Part shown: positions 15,031 through 24,266 of the stretch, in pieces
Layout: each line of letters starts with the position of its first letter
Numbering within the stretch: position 1 is the first letter of the stretch
Origin: Nitrosospira sp. Nsp11
GTDB taxonomy: Bacteria > Pseudomonadota > Gammaproteobacteria > Burkholderiales > Nitrosomonadaceae
NCBI RefSeq assembly: GCF_900142705.1
Contig: NZ_FRBV01000002.1
Coordinates: forward strand, 372,001-436,000
Length of the DNA: 64,000 nt
Direction of reading: 5' to 3'
Position numbers and translations under genes: made by a program
The notes under the pieces: model-generated
The model's input: only the letters and a program-made list of their open reading frames with translations
Database searches by the model: none
What the model was told of the DNA's origin: nothing

Positions 15031-16770
15031 ATGAATTTTGGCGCATTAGCAGGTGGAATGGCAAACGGACTGGCGAGCGGGCTCCAGATTGGGCGGAATA
15101 TCAAACACCAAGGCGGTTTGATGGATTTGGAGAATAAAAGATATGAATTAGATAAGGAGAAATTTCAGTTCGATAAGGACAAGATAAAGAACGGATGGCA
15201 AATGGTTGGCGATCTGCTCACTCCGGCAGGAGGGGGGGCGGCGCTTCAATTCAAGACGGACGGAAGCGGGCAGATAGCTGACCCGCAGCAGTCATCGGCT
15301 CTACTTCCGCCAGAGCAGCGCCCAGATTATGGAATTAGAGGTTTCGCCAGTGGCGGGCTGGCAATGCTGGACTCAAGGTATGTCAATGGCGGAATATTCA
15401 AAAACGCGAATATGGGGGGCGGGCTTTCATCGTCCAAGCCTAAGGGGTTTGCTGAAGGAGGTGTGGCAAGAATACCAGATGCGGCTTTTGCGCAAGCGGG
15501 GCTAGGAACTCCCAGGCAGATGCAGTCGCTTAACAGCGAGCAGCCGTCAAGCATGAGCCTAGGGGATTTTGACCGCCAGCAAAAGGCACAGCGCCAGCAG
15601 CTACAACAAAGCCAGCAGGCTCAAGAGCCAGAACAACTCAGCCCGCAGAAAAAACTGATGAAGGCGATGGTAAGTGGCACGCTTGATGCCGACAAGTTAG
15701 ACCAGATCAGCATGGTCTTTCATCAAATGGGTATCGGCAAAGAAATGACGCCGTGGCTGGAGCGTGCTTACTCAGCGAAAAAGAGCGGCTTGGCGGATGG
15801 CGTTATGCATTTGATGCGCGGGCAAGTGGACGAAGCCATCCCTTTTTTGAAGAGGGGCGGCATAGAGTTGGCAGATCGCCCTACAAGAATAGATGGCAAT
15901 AAGTGGAAGATAAATATTGCTGGCGTGGGTGAGCAAGAAATGGACCTGGGAGACCTGTTGCAAACGACCTTTGACCCTGAGAAATACCTCGAACACCAAC
16001 TGAAGCGGAATGAATCAGAGGGGCGAAGGGGTGTATCTGATGCTCAGGTTCGGAACTATGATGCCAGTGCGCGCGACAATGACGCGAGCGCATTAAAGAA
16101 TAGGGCGATGGGCGCTTACTACTTGGGAGCAAAAACCAATGAAGCCGCGGCGCGGGCAGGTCGTTATGATCGCATGGGCGTTGGTAGCGACAAACCGGAA
16201 AAAATAGACGCTGCAATCAAGCGCAGAGATTCCGCGTTGGACGCGCTAAGTTCTGTTACGGGCGATGATGGAAAGCCGTTCGTTGACCCACAGAAACGCA
16301 TGACATATTCAAGCCTTTCGGTTGATGCCGAACAAGCAGTATCGGATATGCTCGGCGGCCGCGACTTAACGGCACGAGAGCAACATGCGCTAACTGACAT
16401 GATACGCACCGCTCCGCTTGGTAATGGACCGGCGATGAGCCAATGGGCAAAGCAGTTGCAACAGCGCTTCGGCGGCGGCAAACCGACGGCAAAACCTCAG
16501 GGCAGACTTGATACGCCTCGACCGGCACCGCAAGCCAACGCCGCGCCGCTTGGGGAATCAAGGGAGTCTCCGGCAGTGAATCCAAGTCCCGGCGGGATTG
16601 CGCAACGCCGCACCCCACAGCAAGAGCAGATTCACCAAGCAAGGTTTAACCCCATGGATCAACTTCGATTGAAAGAATTGCATCACGAGGTTACCGCGTC
16701 GAACCTTACGCCAAGCGACAGAGAAAAACTTGAGGCTGAGATTCAAGCCATTGTGGCGAGGAACGCTTAG
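15031..16770 (+). CDS. Internal virion protein (579 aa)
   Basis: The start is ATG 15031 with AAAGGGG upstream. It begins with a short Gly/Ala helix (FGALAGGMANGLASGLQIGRN), then a charged coiled coil (about 35-60). It shares Gly-rich GFASGGLAML-type boxes with the preceding protein. A Gln-rich linker (about 185-210) precedes a mostly helical C-terminal half. It lies between two other predicted internal proteins, so an ejection-core role is likely but unproven. Confidence 0.55.
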   Translation: MNFGALAGGMANGLASGLQIGRNIKHQGGLMDLENKRYELDKEKFQFDKDKIKNGWQMVGDLLTPAGGGAALQFKTDGSGQIADPQQSSALLPPEQRPDYGIRGFASGGLAMLDSRYVNGGIFKNANMGGGLSSSKPKGFAEGGVARIPDAAFAQAGLGTPRQMQSLNSEQPSSMSLGDFDRQQKAQRQQLQQSQQAQEPEQLSPQKKLMKAMVSGTLDADKLDQISMVFHQMGIGKEMTPWLERAYSAKKSGLADGVMHLMRGQVDEAIPFLKRGGIELADRPTRIDGNKWKINIAGVGEQEMDLGDLLQTTFDPEKYLEHQLKRNESEGRRGVSDAQVRNYDASARDNDASALKNRAMGAYYLGAKTNEAAARAGRYDRMGVGSDKPEKIDAAIKRRDSALDALSSVTGDDGKPFVDPQKRMTYSSLSVDAEQAVSDMLGGRDLTAREQHALTDMIRTAPLGNGPAMSQWAKQLQQRFGGGKPTAKPQGRLDTPRPAPQANAAPLGESRESPAVNPSPGGIAQRRTPQQEQIHQARFNPMDQLRLKELHHEVTASNLTPSDREKLEAEIQAIVARNA

Positions 16771-16808
16771 ATTGAGATCAAGCGTTTAGTAGATAAAAGG
16801 ATAATGAT

Positions 16809-19800
16809 ATGCCAGAAGGTTTAGACGAGTTCAGCAATCTGTTTGCTAAAAAGTACGGTGGCGCTGGAAATTCCGCTATCAGAACCGAAGATGAAACCGC
16901 CGACCTGGGCGGTTTTTTTTCGTCCAAGTATGGAGCGCCTGCTGAACCCGAGAAACCGGCCATACCCAATGAACAAGGCGGTTTTATCGCCTCTGCCAAG
17001 CGTGCAGCCGGCGCTGGCATCAAAGGCGCTGGCCAAGCCGCGGCCGACTTCATCCCCGGAGTCGGCCAAGATAACGCTCTCAAGCGCGCTGGGCAGGGAA
17101 TCATCGACGCCAATCCCACGGCAGTAAATAGCCTTGAGGATATTGCCGACAAGCCCGGTACCGCCGTGGCTGAAGCAACAGGCAATGCCGCCTCATCGAT
17201 GGCCGGTATTGTCGGGGCAAGGGCAGTAGGGCAGGGCATCACCGCATTATCTCCATTGGCCGGTCCCGCTGCGCCACTGGTTGCCGCTGCCGGACAGGTT
17301 GTGTCATGGCTTGGACCTGCCGCTATTGCCGCTCTGCCTTCCTTTGGTGGAATCCGTGACAAGCAGATTCTGGCTGATCCAGACAATCAGGATTCAGCTA
17401 AATCCAAGGCCGTTGCTGCGCTGGGCGCTGCAACCGTAGGCGCTATCGAATCCCGCTTTGGTCCGCAGAATTGGGCACTTGCTGCGATGACGAAAGAGGG
17501 CAGGGCGAAGCTGGCTGAGAAGTTTGCGGCTACCACGCTGAAGGGATCGATCGGCAAAGGGATAGTGAAGGGTGCCGCAATCGAAGGCGCTGAAGAGCTT
17601 GTTCAGAATCCCGTTGAGCAACTTGCCTCATTCGAAAACCCGACTACGCCAGAGAATATAGATGAAACGCTGTTCGGTGGCGCCATGGGTGCTATTGGCG
17701 GCGGGGTTCTTGGCGGTGGAACGGGCGCGGTATTTCGCCGACAGGAAAATGCTGAGCACGTTAAAACAATCCTCGGCAAACCAGTAACCGAAGTCTCCGA
17801 TGGCGTCCTAAAATACACCTCGAACCGTGGCGGCGAACGCGCGAAGGCTGCGGCTCAAACTGAATTGAATCGTCGCGCGACTGAAGGCGTTGATCCTTCC
17901 GTTGCGGATGCCCCAGAATCAGCCAGCGAAGCCGTAGACCGCATCATTTCTACCGGACGGGATAAGGCAGACGAAATACGGGAAACGCGGCAGGCGGCTT
18001 CTGATGCGATTCAGGATGGCGTGTTTGATGAGCCAAGCCATGTTAACGACGCCATTAATATGGTTGATGCCCCCACTCCCGAGCGCATCGAAACGCTCAA
18101 CGCGCAAATGGATGCCCTCGCAGAAGGCCGTAAGCCTGGCGTGTTGCTGACACCCGGCGAACCTATGCCGCATTCCCTGCCTGAAGGCGTTCAAGCCGCC
18201 GAGATACCGGGCCGGGGCACTCTTCTGTATCGCGATGACGCTACGCTACAAGCCGCCCTCGATAACCGCATGGGCGAGGCGCTGGGCTATGGCATCGATG
18301 AGAAGCCGGGAACGGATCAGGTTGTCACTGCGCGGGACGCGAACGGCACCGTGATCCAGGACGTGGCTACCGATGGAAGGCCGGAAGTGGAGCAGGCTGC
18401 GGCTGGCGTGGCGGGGGAGCATGGATCCGTTGAGGTCAGGCCGGTTGGTGAGGCGATGGCTGAGCGGGCGGCTAATTCCCGAGAATTCGATGGAATTAAA
18501 ACCCAGGCCGATGTCGTGATTCCGACATCGAATAAAAATCAATCAGTTACGACCGATACGGGAATCCCCGTAACGCAAGCCATCGGTCCTGCAAGGGAAA
18601 CCCGCCCCACGCAACAACCTTCTATCGAAGATAAATCACGTGAGGCGCAATCTCCCGCAGGGAATGAAAGCGTATCAGAGGAAGCCGGAGCTGTACAGCC
18701 TGCAAAGAAGGCTCTAAAGCCTAAGAAGAAGGAAATTAGAGCAAACCTGGAAGATCATTTCCGGCCCGGCAATATCATCAGAAATAGTTATTGGAGAAAT
18801 CATGAGCGGGTCTTATCGTTCAATCAGAGCGACAATAACTGGTCTGTTACTGTCCAAACAGTAAAAAAGGATGCCGCCGGAAATTGGGTAAACACTGAGG
18901 CACCGCGTACGCATAGAACGTTTCCCTCGTTCGATAAAGATATTGTGGTTGAGCGTCATCCAGTGATTCATCCAGAACCGGGAAGTGCAGATTCTTCTAG
19001 CGAAATAAATGCGCAAGAATCACATCCTATTCGCGCCCATCTGGAATCGTTAATCAAACGCCGCGCCCCTGCAAAACAGGGCGGGAAAGACTTGTCCAAA
19101 GCAATTGAGCGCGCCAAAGAAGTAATGGAAGGTAAGCGGGAGGCATCAACTGTCGAGCATAGATATTTCCGCCTGCACGCCAAGGCGTTCGAGAAGGCTG
19201 ATATGGAATCAGCTAAGATTTTGCGGAAGATTGCGGAGGCGGTGAAGCCGAAGGCGCTTGAGACTCAGGCCGCCAGTTCGTCATTTGAACGCTTCGCCGC
19301 ACTCGGGCATGAGATTGGGACTGCAAAGCAAGCGCTGGCCGATGCAGAAGAAATAACCGGGCTGCGCCTTGGGCTGCAAATTGCTTATGTGAAACTCAGG
19401 GCTGGCAACCCGGCTCGATTTGTGCCAGAAAGTCGTACGCTGGAGGTTTCGAGGGACTGGAAATACCCAAGGTCTGAGGGCGCCCAGTATCTGGCAGAAG
19501 AGCTATTCCATGCCGTTGATGTCTTGTCGGGCGACCGGACGCTGAGCGCATCCAGTAAACGACTGGATTTAAAGACTGGCGATATAGCTCAGGAGGTCAT
19601 TAGCCATTACGACGATAAAAGCGCTTATACGGAATTTCTATCTTACCCTCTTGGCGACAACAGTTTGTCCGACTCGGTTAAAAAAGCTGAACTTTTTGCG
19701 CGGCTTGCTGTACTATATTTCGGTGAGCCTGCAAGGATGCAGCGCTATTTGCCAACAGCTTATGGAGCATTCAATGAAATATTCCGGTTCTCAATTAACC

Positions 19801-22800
19801 CAGTTACTGGGGAAATATCACGAAGCCTTTGGTCCTTTGCCGGAGGGCGTCCACCGTTGGGCAGCGAACACGGGGCAAGTGGACAGGATGTATCTGGGAA
19901 TGGAGGAATCTCTCAAAGTGGGCAAAGAGCCGAACTGGGAAGACTACGTAAATCTATCTGGCGTGTCTTCAAGGCCGACCCCTTGGGAGGAAAGGTCTCT
20001 TTCAGTCGCGTAGATACAAGGTCATTCAAATCTCGCCTGCAGGCGTATAAGGAAAAGAGCGCGAGGAAAAGCGAATCTCCGAAGTTCAGCCGCGATGCAG
20101 CTCAAATAGCAGAAACCCGTAATCGACTAAAAGCAGCATCCGCTAAATCCAAACAGGCCGCCAAACAAGGTGGCCTTTCTGTTTCTGACGTCAAGAAATT
20201 CATTGAGCCCTTGCAACAAGCCGGGTTCAAGAAGATCAATATTGCCGCTACTCAGAATGATCTCCCTCAGAAAATAAAGGAACAGATCAAGTCTCAGAAA
20301 GCAGGAGGCGTGCGCGGGGTTTATCTCCCGACAACGGATGAAATCTGGCTGGTTGCCGATCAGCTAAATGATGCGTTTGAAGTGGCTATGGTTACCATGC
20401 ATGAGGCGCGTCACCGGGGCCTGAGAAAGATGTTCGGTGCGGACGTTGATCCGATCATGCGGCAAATATACGCCACGAATAAGCGCGTGCGCGATGCCGC
20501 CGATAGGATGATGAAAGCACATGCTGGCATGTCCAAGGAAACGGCTGTCGAGGAAGTTCTCGCCGATATGTCCATTGACAGGGTGAGGGCGCTCAACGGA
20601 TGGAAGAAGCTCGTGCGCTTCATTCAGCAGTGGATCTCGGAAAAGTTCGACATTACATTTACTGATGCCATGGTAGAGCAATTGGTGGCCGGGGCGGAAG
20701 TTGTGGGCATGGCGGAGAACGAGGTATCGCTGTTCGATGAGAAACAGGCGGAGGTTTATAGGGATGCGTCGGATGGCACGATGTTCAGCCGCATGCCACC
20801 CCAGCCCGGCGGCAACGCATCATGGGACGCGCCAGAGCCCTCAAAGCTCGATAACCTAATCTACTCACTCCAGAATAAACATATCGACATGAAGCGCGTT
20901 ATGGAGTCCGTGCGTGAGTCTGGACAGCAACTCGCCGAGAAGTTTGACGCCTATTTGCAAGAAGAGCTATTCCATGGAAGATCGGCGAAGCGCACCAAGG
21001 ATTTCGTAAACAGCGAACTCAAGCCGCTCATCGCCGGGCTGAAGCTGCGCGGCCTGTCGATCGATGAACTGGATAAGTACCTGCACGCTCGGCACGCGCA
21101 AGAGGCTAACGCGCTTATCGCTCAACGTGACCCCAATATGCCCGACGGCGGCTCGGGCATGACGAATCAGGAGGCCAGGGATTACTTTGCCAATCTGCCA
21201 GCCGATAAGAAACGTAAGCTCGAGCAGACCGCGAAGAAGGTCGATGACATCATTTCCCAGACCCGCGACCTGTACGTTTCCTATGGGCTCATCAGCCAGG
21301 CAGAGGCCGATAGCTGGGCGCAGATGTTCAAGTTTTATGTGCCGCTCATGCGCGAGGATAAAGATGGCGGCATGGGTATCGGGCAGGGCTTTTCCATTAA
21401 AGGGAAAGAGGCAAAGCATCGGACCGGTTCGAAACGTGCCGTGGTTGATATTCTGGCCAACATCGCTTTGCAGCGTGAGAGGGCGATTGTGCGCGGGGAA
21501 AAGAACAGGGTTGCCGTTTCGCTCTACGGGTTGGCGAAACTGAATCCGAATGATGAATTCTGGACCACAGAAAACGTTCCCCAGCGTCATTACGACGAAA
21601 AGACCGGGCAGGTGGTTGAGCGCGCCGACCCTCGATATAAAGAACGAGCGAATGTAGTGGTATCCAAGATTGTCGATAGCAAGGGGCGGGTAACTGAGCG
21701 AGCCGTGATCTTCAACGAGAACGACGAACGAGCTATGCGCATGGCCCAGGCAATCAAGAATCTGGATGCTTCGCAGCTCGAGGGGCTGATGGGCGTATCT
21801 GCCAAGGTCACGCGCTACTTTGCCGCGATCAACACTCAGTACAATCCGGTCTTTGGTATCGTTAACCTGACGCGCGACTTGCAGGCTTCTTTGCTCAATC
21901 TTTCGTCTACGCCTATCGCCGGACACAAGGCTGCGGTGCTCGGCAATATCCTCCCGGCCATTCGCGCTATTTATGCATCCTCCCGGGGCGAACGCAAAGG
22001 CAATCAGTCAACGTCTACCATGGCCGCCCTATGGGATGAGATGCAGAAAGAAGGCGGCATGACCGGTTACCGCGACCTGTTCAAAACCAGCGAGGATCGG
22101 GCAAATGCAATCAAGCGCGAACTGGATCCGACTGCCTGGATGAATAGCGGTTTGGGAAAGATATTTACCGCCGGCGGGGCCCTGAAAGTTCCGCTGGCCA
22201 TCGCTCAGAAGCGGGCAGGGTGGTTGTTCGACTGGCTATCTGATTACAACCAAACGCTGGAAGGGGCAATGCGGCTGTCGGTTTATAAGGTAGCGATCGA
22301 TAAAGGCTTGAGCAAGGCGCGGGCGGCGAGCATTGCAAAAAATATTTCAGTTAATTTCAATCGGAAAGGCTCTTCTGGCCAGCAAGCCGGGGCCTTGTAT
22401 GCATTCTTCAATGCTGCCATGCAAGGAACCGCGCGCATCGGCGAGACCATGACGACCATGGAAAAAGGGGATATTAAAACATTCCGCTTCAATAAGGCCG
22501 GGAAGCAAATCATCGCTGGTGGGATCACGCTCGGCGCGGTTCAAGCGCTTGCACTCGCTGCCGCTGGATTCGATGATGACGAGCCGCCTGAGTTCGTGCG
22601 CGAGCGCAGCCTGATCATTCCGATAGGTGACAAGAAGTATGTAACCATTCCAATGCCGCTCGGCTTTCACGCTATCCCGAACATAGGGCGCATTAGTACC
22701 GAGTTTGCCATGGGCGGTTTCAAGAAGCCGGCAGACCATACTATGCGACTCGCCGCGGTATTCGCTGAAGCGTTCAATCCAATCGGTAGCGCGGGATTCT

Positions 22801-23492
22801 CTATTCAGACCATCGCGCCTACCGCGATCGATTCGCTTGTCGCACTATCCGAAAACAAGGATTGGACCGGGAAGCCGATAGCCAAGGAGGATTTCAACAA
22901 GCTATCCCCGACACCCGGATTTTCTCGAAACAAAAATACCGCCAGCGATCCGGCAAAATGGATAGCGGAAGCGATCAATACTATCTCCGGCGGAAATAAG
23001 TATGTACCGGGTGTATTCAGTCCAACTGCAGATCAAATTGATTATCTTGCTGGGCAGGTAACCGGTGGAGTAGGGCGCGAATCAGGGAAGGCGCAGCAAT
23101 CGGTTGCGGCTGTGCTGACCGGTGAGGATTTGCCGCCGCACAAGATCCCGCTGGTCGGGCGCTTCTATGGGAACAGTGAAAACTCATCTAGCCAAGGCAA
23201 CGCCTTCTACTCCAACCTTAAACGAATCAATGAACTAGAAGCTGAACTTAAAGGAAGGCGGAAGGATCGTTTGCCGATCGATGAGTTTAAAGCCGAGAAT
23301 CCGGAGCATCGGCTTGTTGTGCGCGCCAATCTGATCGAGCGACTGGTATCCAAGCAGCGAAAGATGAAATCGGAACTGATTGAGAAAGACGCGCCCAATG
23401 AACAAGTGAAAGCCGTTGAGGAACGCATTACGAAGCTCATGACGGGCTTTAACGTTCGAGTAAAGGAGTTACGACAAGAGGCCCGCCAGTAG
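16809..23492 (+). CDS. Giant polyvalent virion protein with HEARH peptidase motif and LPD38-like region (2227 aa)
   Basis: ATG 16809 follows AAGGATAATGAT. Two short FF/LFxxKYG motifs lie at residues 11-18 and 36-42, then a Gly/Ala-rich stretch that may cross membranes (about 60-310). HEARH at 1198-1202 with a downstream EEVLADM suggests a zinc peptidase. Short FSR motifs at 1065, 1093 and 1326 bracket that region. Residues about 1815-1870 resemble the large-polyvalent-protein-associated domain LPD38. Such proteins are packed in the capsid and injected with DNA to act early in infection. The chain has no stop or visible frameshift. Confidence 0.7.
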   Translation: MPEGLDEFSNLFAKKYGGAGNSAIRTEDETADLGGFFSSKYGAPAEPEKPAIPNEQGGFIASAKRAAGAGIKGAGQAAADFIPGVGQDNALKRAGQGIIDANPTAVNSLEDIADKPGTAVAEATGNAASSMAGIVGARAVGQGITALSPLAGPAAPLVAAAGQVVSWLGPAAIAALPSFGGIRDKQILADPDNQDSAKSKAVAALGAATVGAIESRFGPQNWALAAMTKEGRAKLAEKFAATTLKGSIGKGIVKGAAIEGAEELVQNPVEQLASFENPTTPENIDETLFGGAMGAIGGGVLGGGTGAVFRRQENAEHVKTILGKPVTEVSDGVLKYTSNRGGERAKAAAQTELNRRATEGVDPSVADAPESASEAVDRIISTGRDKADEIRETRQAASDAIQDGVFDEPSHVNDAINMVDAPTPERIETLNAQMDALAEGRKPGVLLTPGEPMPHSLPEGVQAAEIPGRGTLLYRDDATLQAALDNRMGEALGYGIDEKPGTDQVVTARDANGTVIQDVATDGRPEVEQAAAGVAGEHGSVEVRPVGEAMAERAANSREFDGIKTQADVVIPTSNKNQSVTTDTGIPVTQAIGPARETRPTQQPSIEDKSREAQSPAGNESVSEEAGAVQPAKKALKPKKKEIRANLEDHFRPGNIIRNSYWRNHERVLSFNQSDNNWSVTVQTVKKDAAGNWVNTEAPRTHRTFPSFDKDIVVERHPVIHPEPGSADSSSEINAQESHPIRAHLESLIKRRAPAKQGGKDLSKAIERAKEVMEGKREASTVEHRYFRLHAKAFEKADMESAKILRKIAEAVKPKALETQAASSSFERFAALGHEIGTAKQALADAEEITGLRLGLQIAYVKLRAGNPARFVPESRTLEVSRDWKYPRSEGAQYLAEELFHAVDVLSGDRTLSASSKRLDLKTGDIAQEVISHYDDKSAYTEFLSYPLGDNSLSDSVKKAELFARLAVLYFGEPARMQRYLPTAYGAFNEIFRFSINPVTGEISRSLWSFAGGRPPLGSEHGASGQDVSGNGGISQSGQRAELGRLRKSIWRVFKADPLGGKVSFSRVDTRSFKSRLQAYKEKSARKSESPKFSRDAAQIAETRNRLKAASAKSKQAAKQGGLSVSDVKKFIEPLQQAGFKKINIAATQNDLPQKIKEQIKSQKAGGVRGVYLPTTDEIWLVADQLNDAFEVAMVTMHEARHRGLRKMFGADVDPIMRQIYATNKRVRDAADRMMKAHAGMSKETAVEEVLADMSIDRVRALNGWKKLVRFIQQWISEKFDITFTDAMVEQLVAGAEVVGMAENEVSLFDEKQAEVYRDASDGTMFSRMPPQPGGNASWDAPEPSKLDNLIYSLQNKHIDMKRVMESVRESGQQLAEKFDAYLQEELFHGRSAKRTKDFVNSELKPLIAGLKLRGLSIDELDKYLHARHAQEANALIAQRDPNMPDGGSGMTNQEARDYFANLPADKKRKLEQTAKKVDDIISQTRDLYVSYGLISQAEADSWAQMFKFYVPLMREDKDGGMGIGQGFSIKGKEAKHRTGSKRAVVDILANIALQRERAIVRGEKNRVAVSLYGLAKLNPNDEFWTTENVPQRHYDEKTGQVVERADPRYKERANVVVSKIVDSKGRVTERAVIFNENDERAMRMAQAIKNLDASQLEGLMGVSAKVTRYFAAINTQYNPVFGIVNLTRDLQASLLNLSSTPIAGHKAAVLGNILPAIRAIYASSRGERKGNQSTSTMAALWDEMQKEGGMTGYRDLFKTSEDRANAIKRELDPTAWMNSGLGKIFTAGGALKVPLAIAQKRAGWLFDWLSDYNQTLEGAMRLSVYKVAIDKGLSKARAASIAKNISVNFNRKGSSGQQAGALYAFFNAAMQGTARIGETMTTMEKGDIKTFRFNKAGKQIIAGGITLGAVQALALAAAGFDDDEPPEFVRERSLIIPIGDKKYVTIPMPLGFHAIPNIGRISTEFAMGGFKKPADHTMRLAAVFAEAFNPIGSAGFSIQTIAPTAIDSLVALSENKDWTGKPIAKEDFNKLSPTPGFSRNKNTASDPAKWIAEAINTISGGNKYVPGVFSPTADQIDYLAGQVTGGVGRESGKAQQSVAAVLTGEDLPPHKIPLVGRFYGNSENSSSQGNAFYSNLKRINELEAELKGRRKDRLPIDEFKAENPEHRLVVRANLIERLVSKQRKMKSELIEKDAPNEQVKAVEERITKLMTGFNVRVKELRQEARQ
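16896..16920 (+). other. Terminator-like hairpin inside the start of the giant gene
   Basis: ACCGCC 16896-16901 pairs with GGCGGT 16908-16913 and is followed by T7-T8. It lies about 90 bases into the 2227-codon gene and encodes Gly-Gly-Phe-Phe. It could attenuate transcription before ribosomes catch up, or it may just be a product of codon choice. Confidence 0.4.
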
Positions 23493-23615
23493 CGTATAGA
23501 TGACCGATAGCCCCATGCCGAACCATGTCAGCGCCAACAGTATCTGCATGAACTGGTGCGGGGCTATCGCTACCAGGGCGAGGAATGCGATGAAGAAGAG
23601 GATGAGCAGGGCCAT
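23469..23615 (-). CDS. Possible small two-helix membrane protein (48 aa)
   Basis: On the minus strand ATG 23615 opens a frame to TAA 23469-23471 (MALLILFFIAFLALVAIAPH and on). Two hydrophobic helices are predicted with almost no charge. It overlaps the end of the giant gene tail-to-tail by 24 bases. The ribosome binding site is weak, so it may be a chance hydrophobic frame; a late holin-type protein is the alternative. Confidence 0.35.
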   Translation of the reverse strand: MALLILFFIAFLALVAIAPHQFMQILLALTWFGMGLSVIYTLLAGLLS

Positions 23616-23634
23616 CTGAGAAGGCGTTCTAATT

Positions 23635-23656
23635 CCCTCGAAATTCGAGGGTTTTT
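23635..23656 (+). terminator. Terminator at the right end of the phage transcription unit
   Basis: CCCTCGAA 23635-23642 pairs perfectly with TTCGAGGG 23644-23651 and is followed by T5. It would stop the rightward transcript of the giant gene before the tRNA remnant. Confidence 0.75.
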
Positions 23657-23704
23657 AACAGAGAAAATAAGGAAGTCGGTGCATTTTCTGGGCAGTAATC
23701 GCTG

Positions 23705-23774
23705 AAACCCGCATGGATACTCGTTCTACGAGGGATTTTAAGTCCCTTGTGTCTACCAATTTCACCATCCGGGC
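23705..23774 (-). tRNA. tRNA-Leu(UAA), truncated in the T arm
   Basis: Read on the minus strand from 23774: acceptor 5' strand GCCCGGA, a D arm with GGTAGACA, anticodon stem AGGGA/TCCCT with loop CTTAAAA (anticodon UAA), and a class II variable arm TCG-TAGAA-CGA. The T stem opens with GCGGG and then the sequence diverges (TTTCAGCGATTACTG), so the T-arm 3' half and the acceptor 3' strand are missing. It lies exactly between the phage end and the cas locus, and is probably a split attachment site. It cannot fold into a working tRNA. Confidence 0.75.
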
Positions 23775-24266
23775 AATAGATTTTATTCATTATTTCCAGA
23801 CAAAGTTTGATTGAACTTTCCCCCTGCGTTCCCGCTATATGACGATACAAAAGGAAAGCCTTCAACTGAAAACGCGTTTGATTTTATCACACCCAAAAAT
23901 CATTGTATTGCCTAGGTTTGCTTCACTTTGTCGCTTACCTTGTTCCCACCTCGATAGCAATAGCAGCTCCTGCTCCGCCGTTCAGCTTGCAAGTCAGCAT
24001 TATCTCTATCCCCCTTAGCTCGGCAGGTGTACCAAAGTCCAATAGTCATTATCTTCGAAGTACGTAAGATGAGGCTTCGCAAAAGCGTGGCAGACTGGCT
24101 GGATGGTCCCTCTCGCTGAAAATGGGAGGCGTATTTCAATGCTATTGAATTCTATTCAAGGGATCCATTCATGCTTTGGAGATGTGACCTGGTGTCAAGA
24201 TGGGCAAAACGACCGGGTTTCCCATTCGCGTTCAGCCCGACCGTTTGTCTCCTGCAGGACGAATAA
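23775..24266. other. Non-coding stretch between tRNA remnant and cas3
   Basis: No convincing gene: the frames here are short and lack ribosome binding sites. No CRISPR repeat is present on this side of the cas genes. It probably holds the cas promoter, but I could not assign -35/-10 boxes with confidence. Confidence 0.4.

Noticed and set aside
20967-21926. 319-codon minus-strand frame
   Set aside because: It is antisense to the giant phage protein, whose frame has recognisable motifs on both sides.
23629-23865. 78-codon minus-strand frame over the tRNA remnant
   Set aside because: The sequence is a truncated tRNA-Leu, which explains the open frame.
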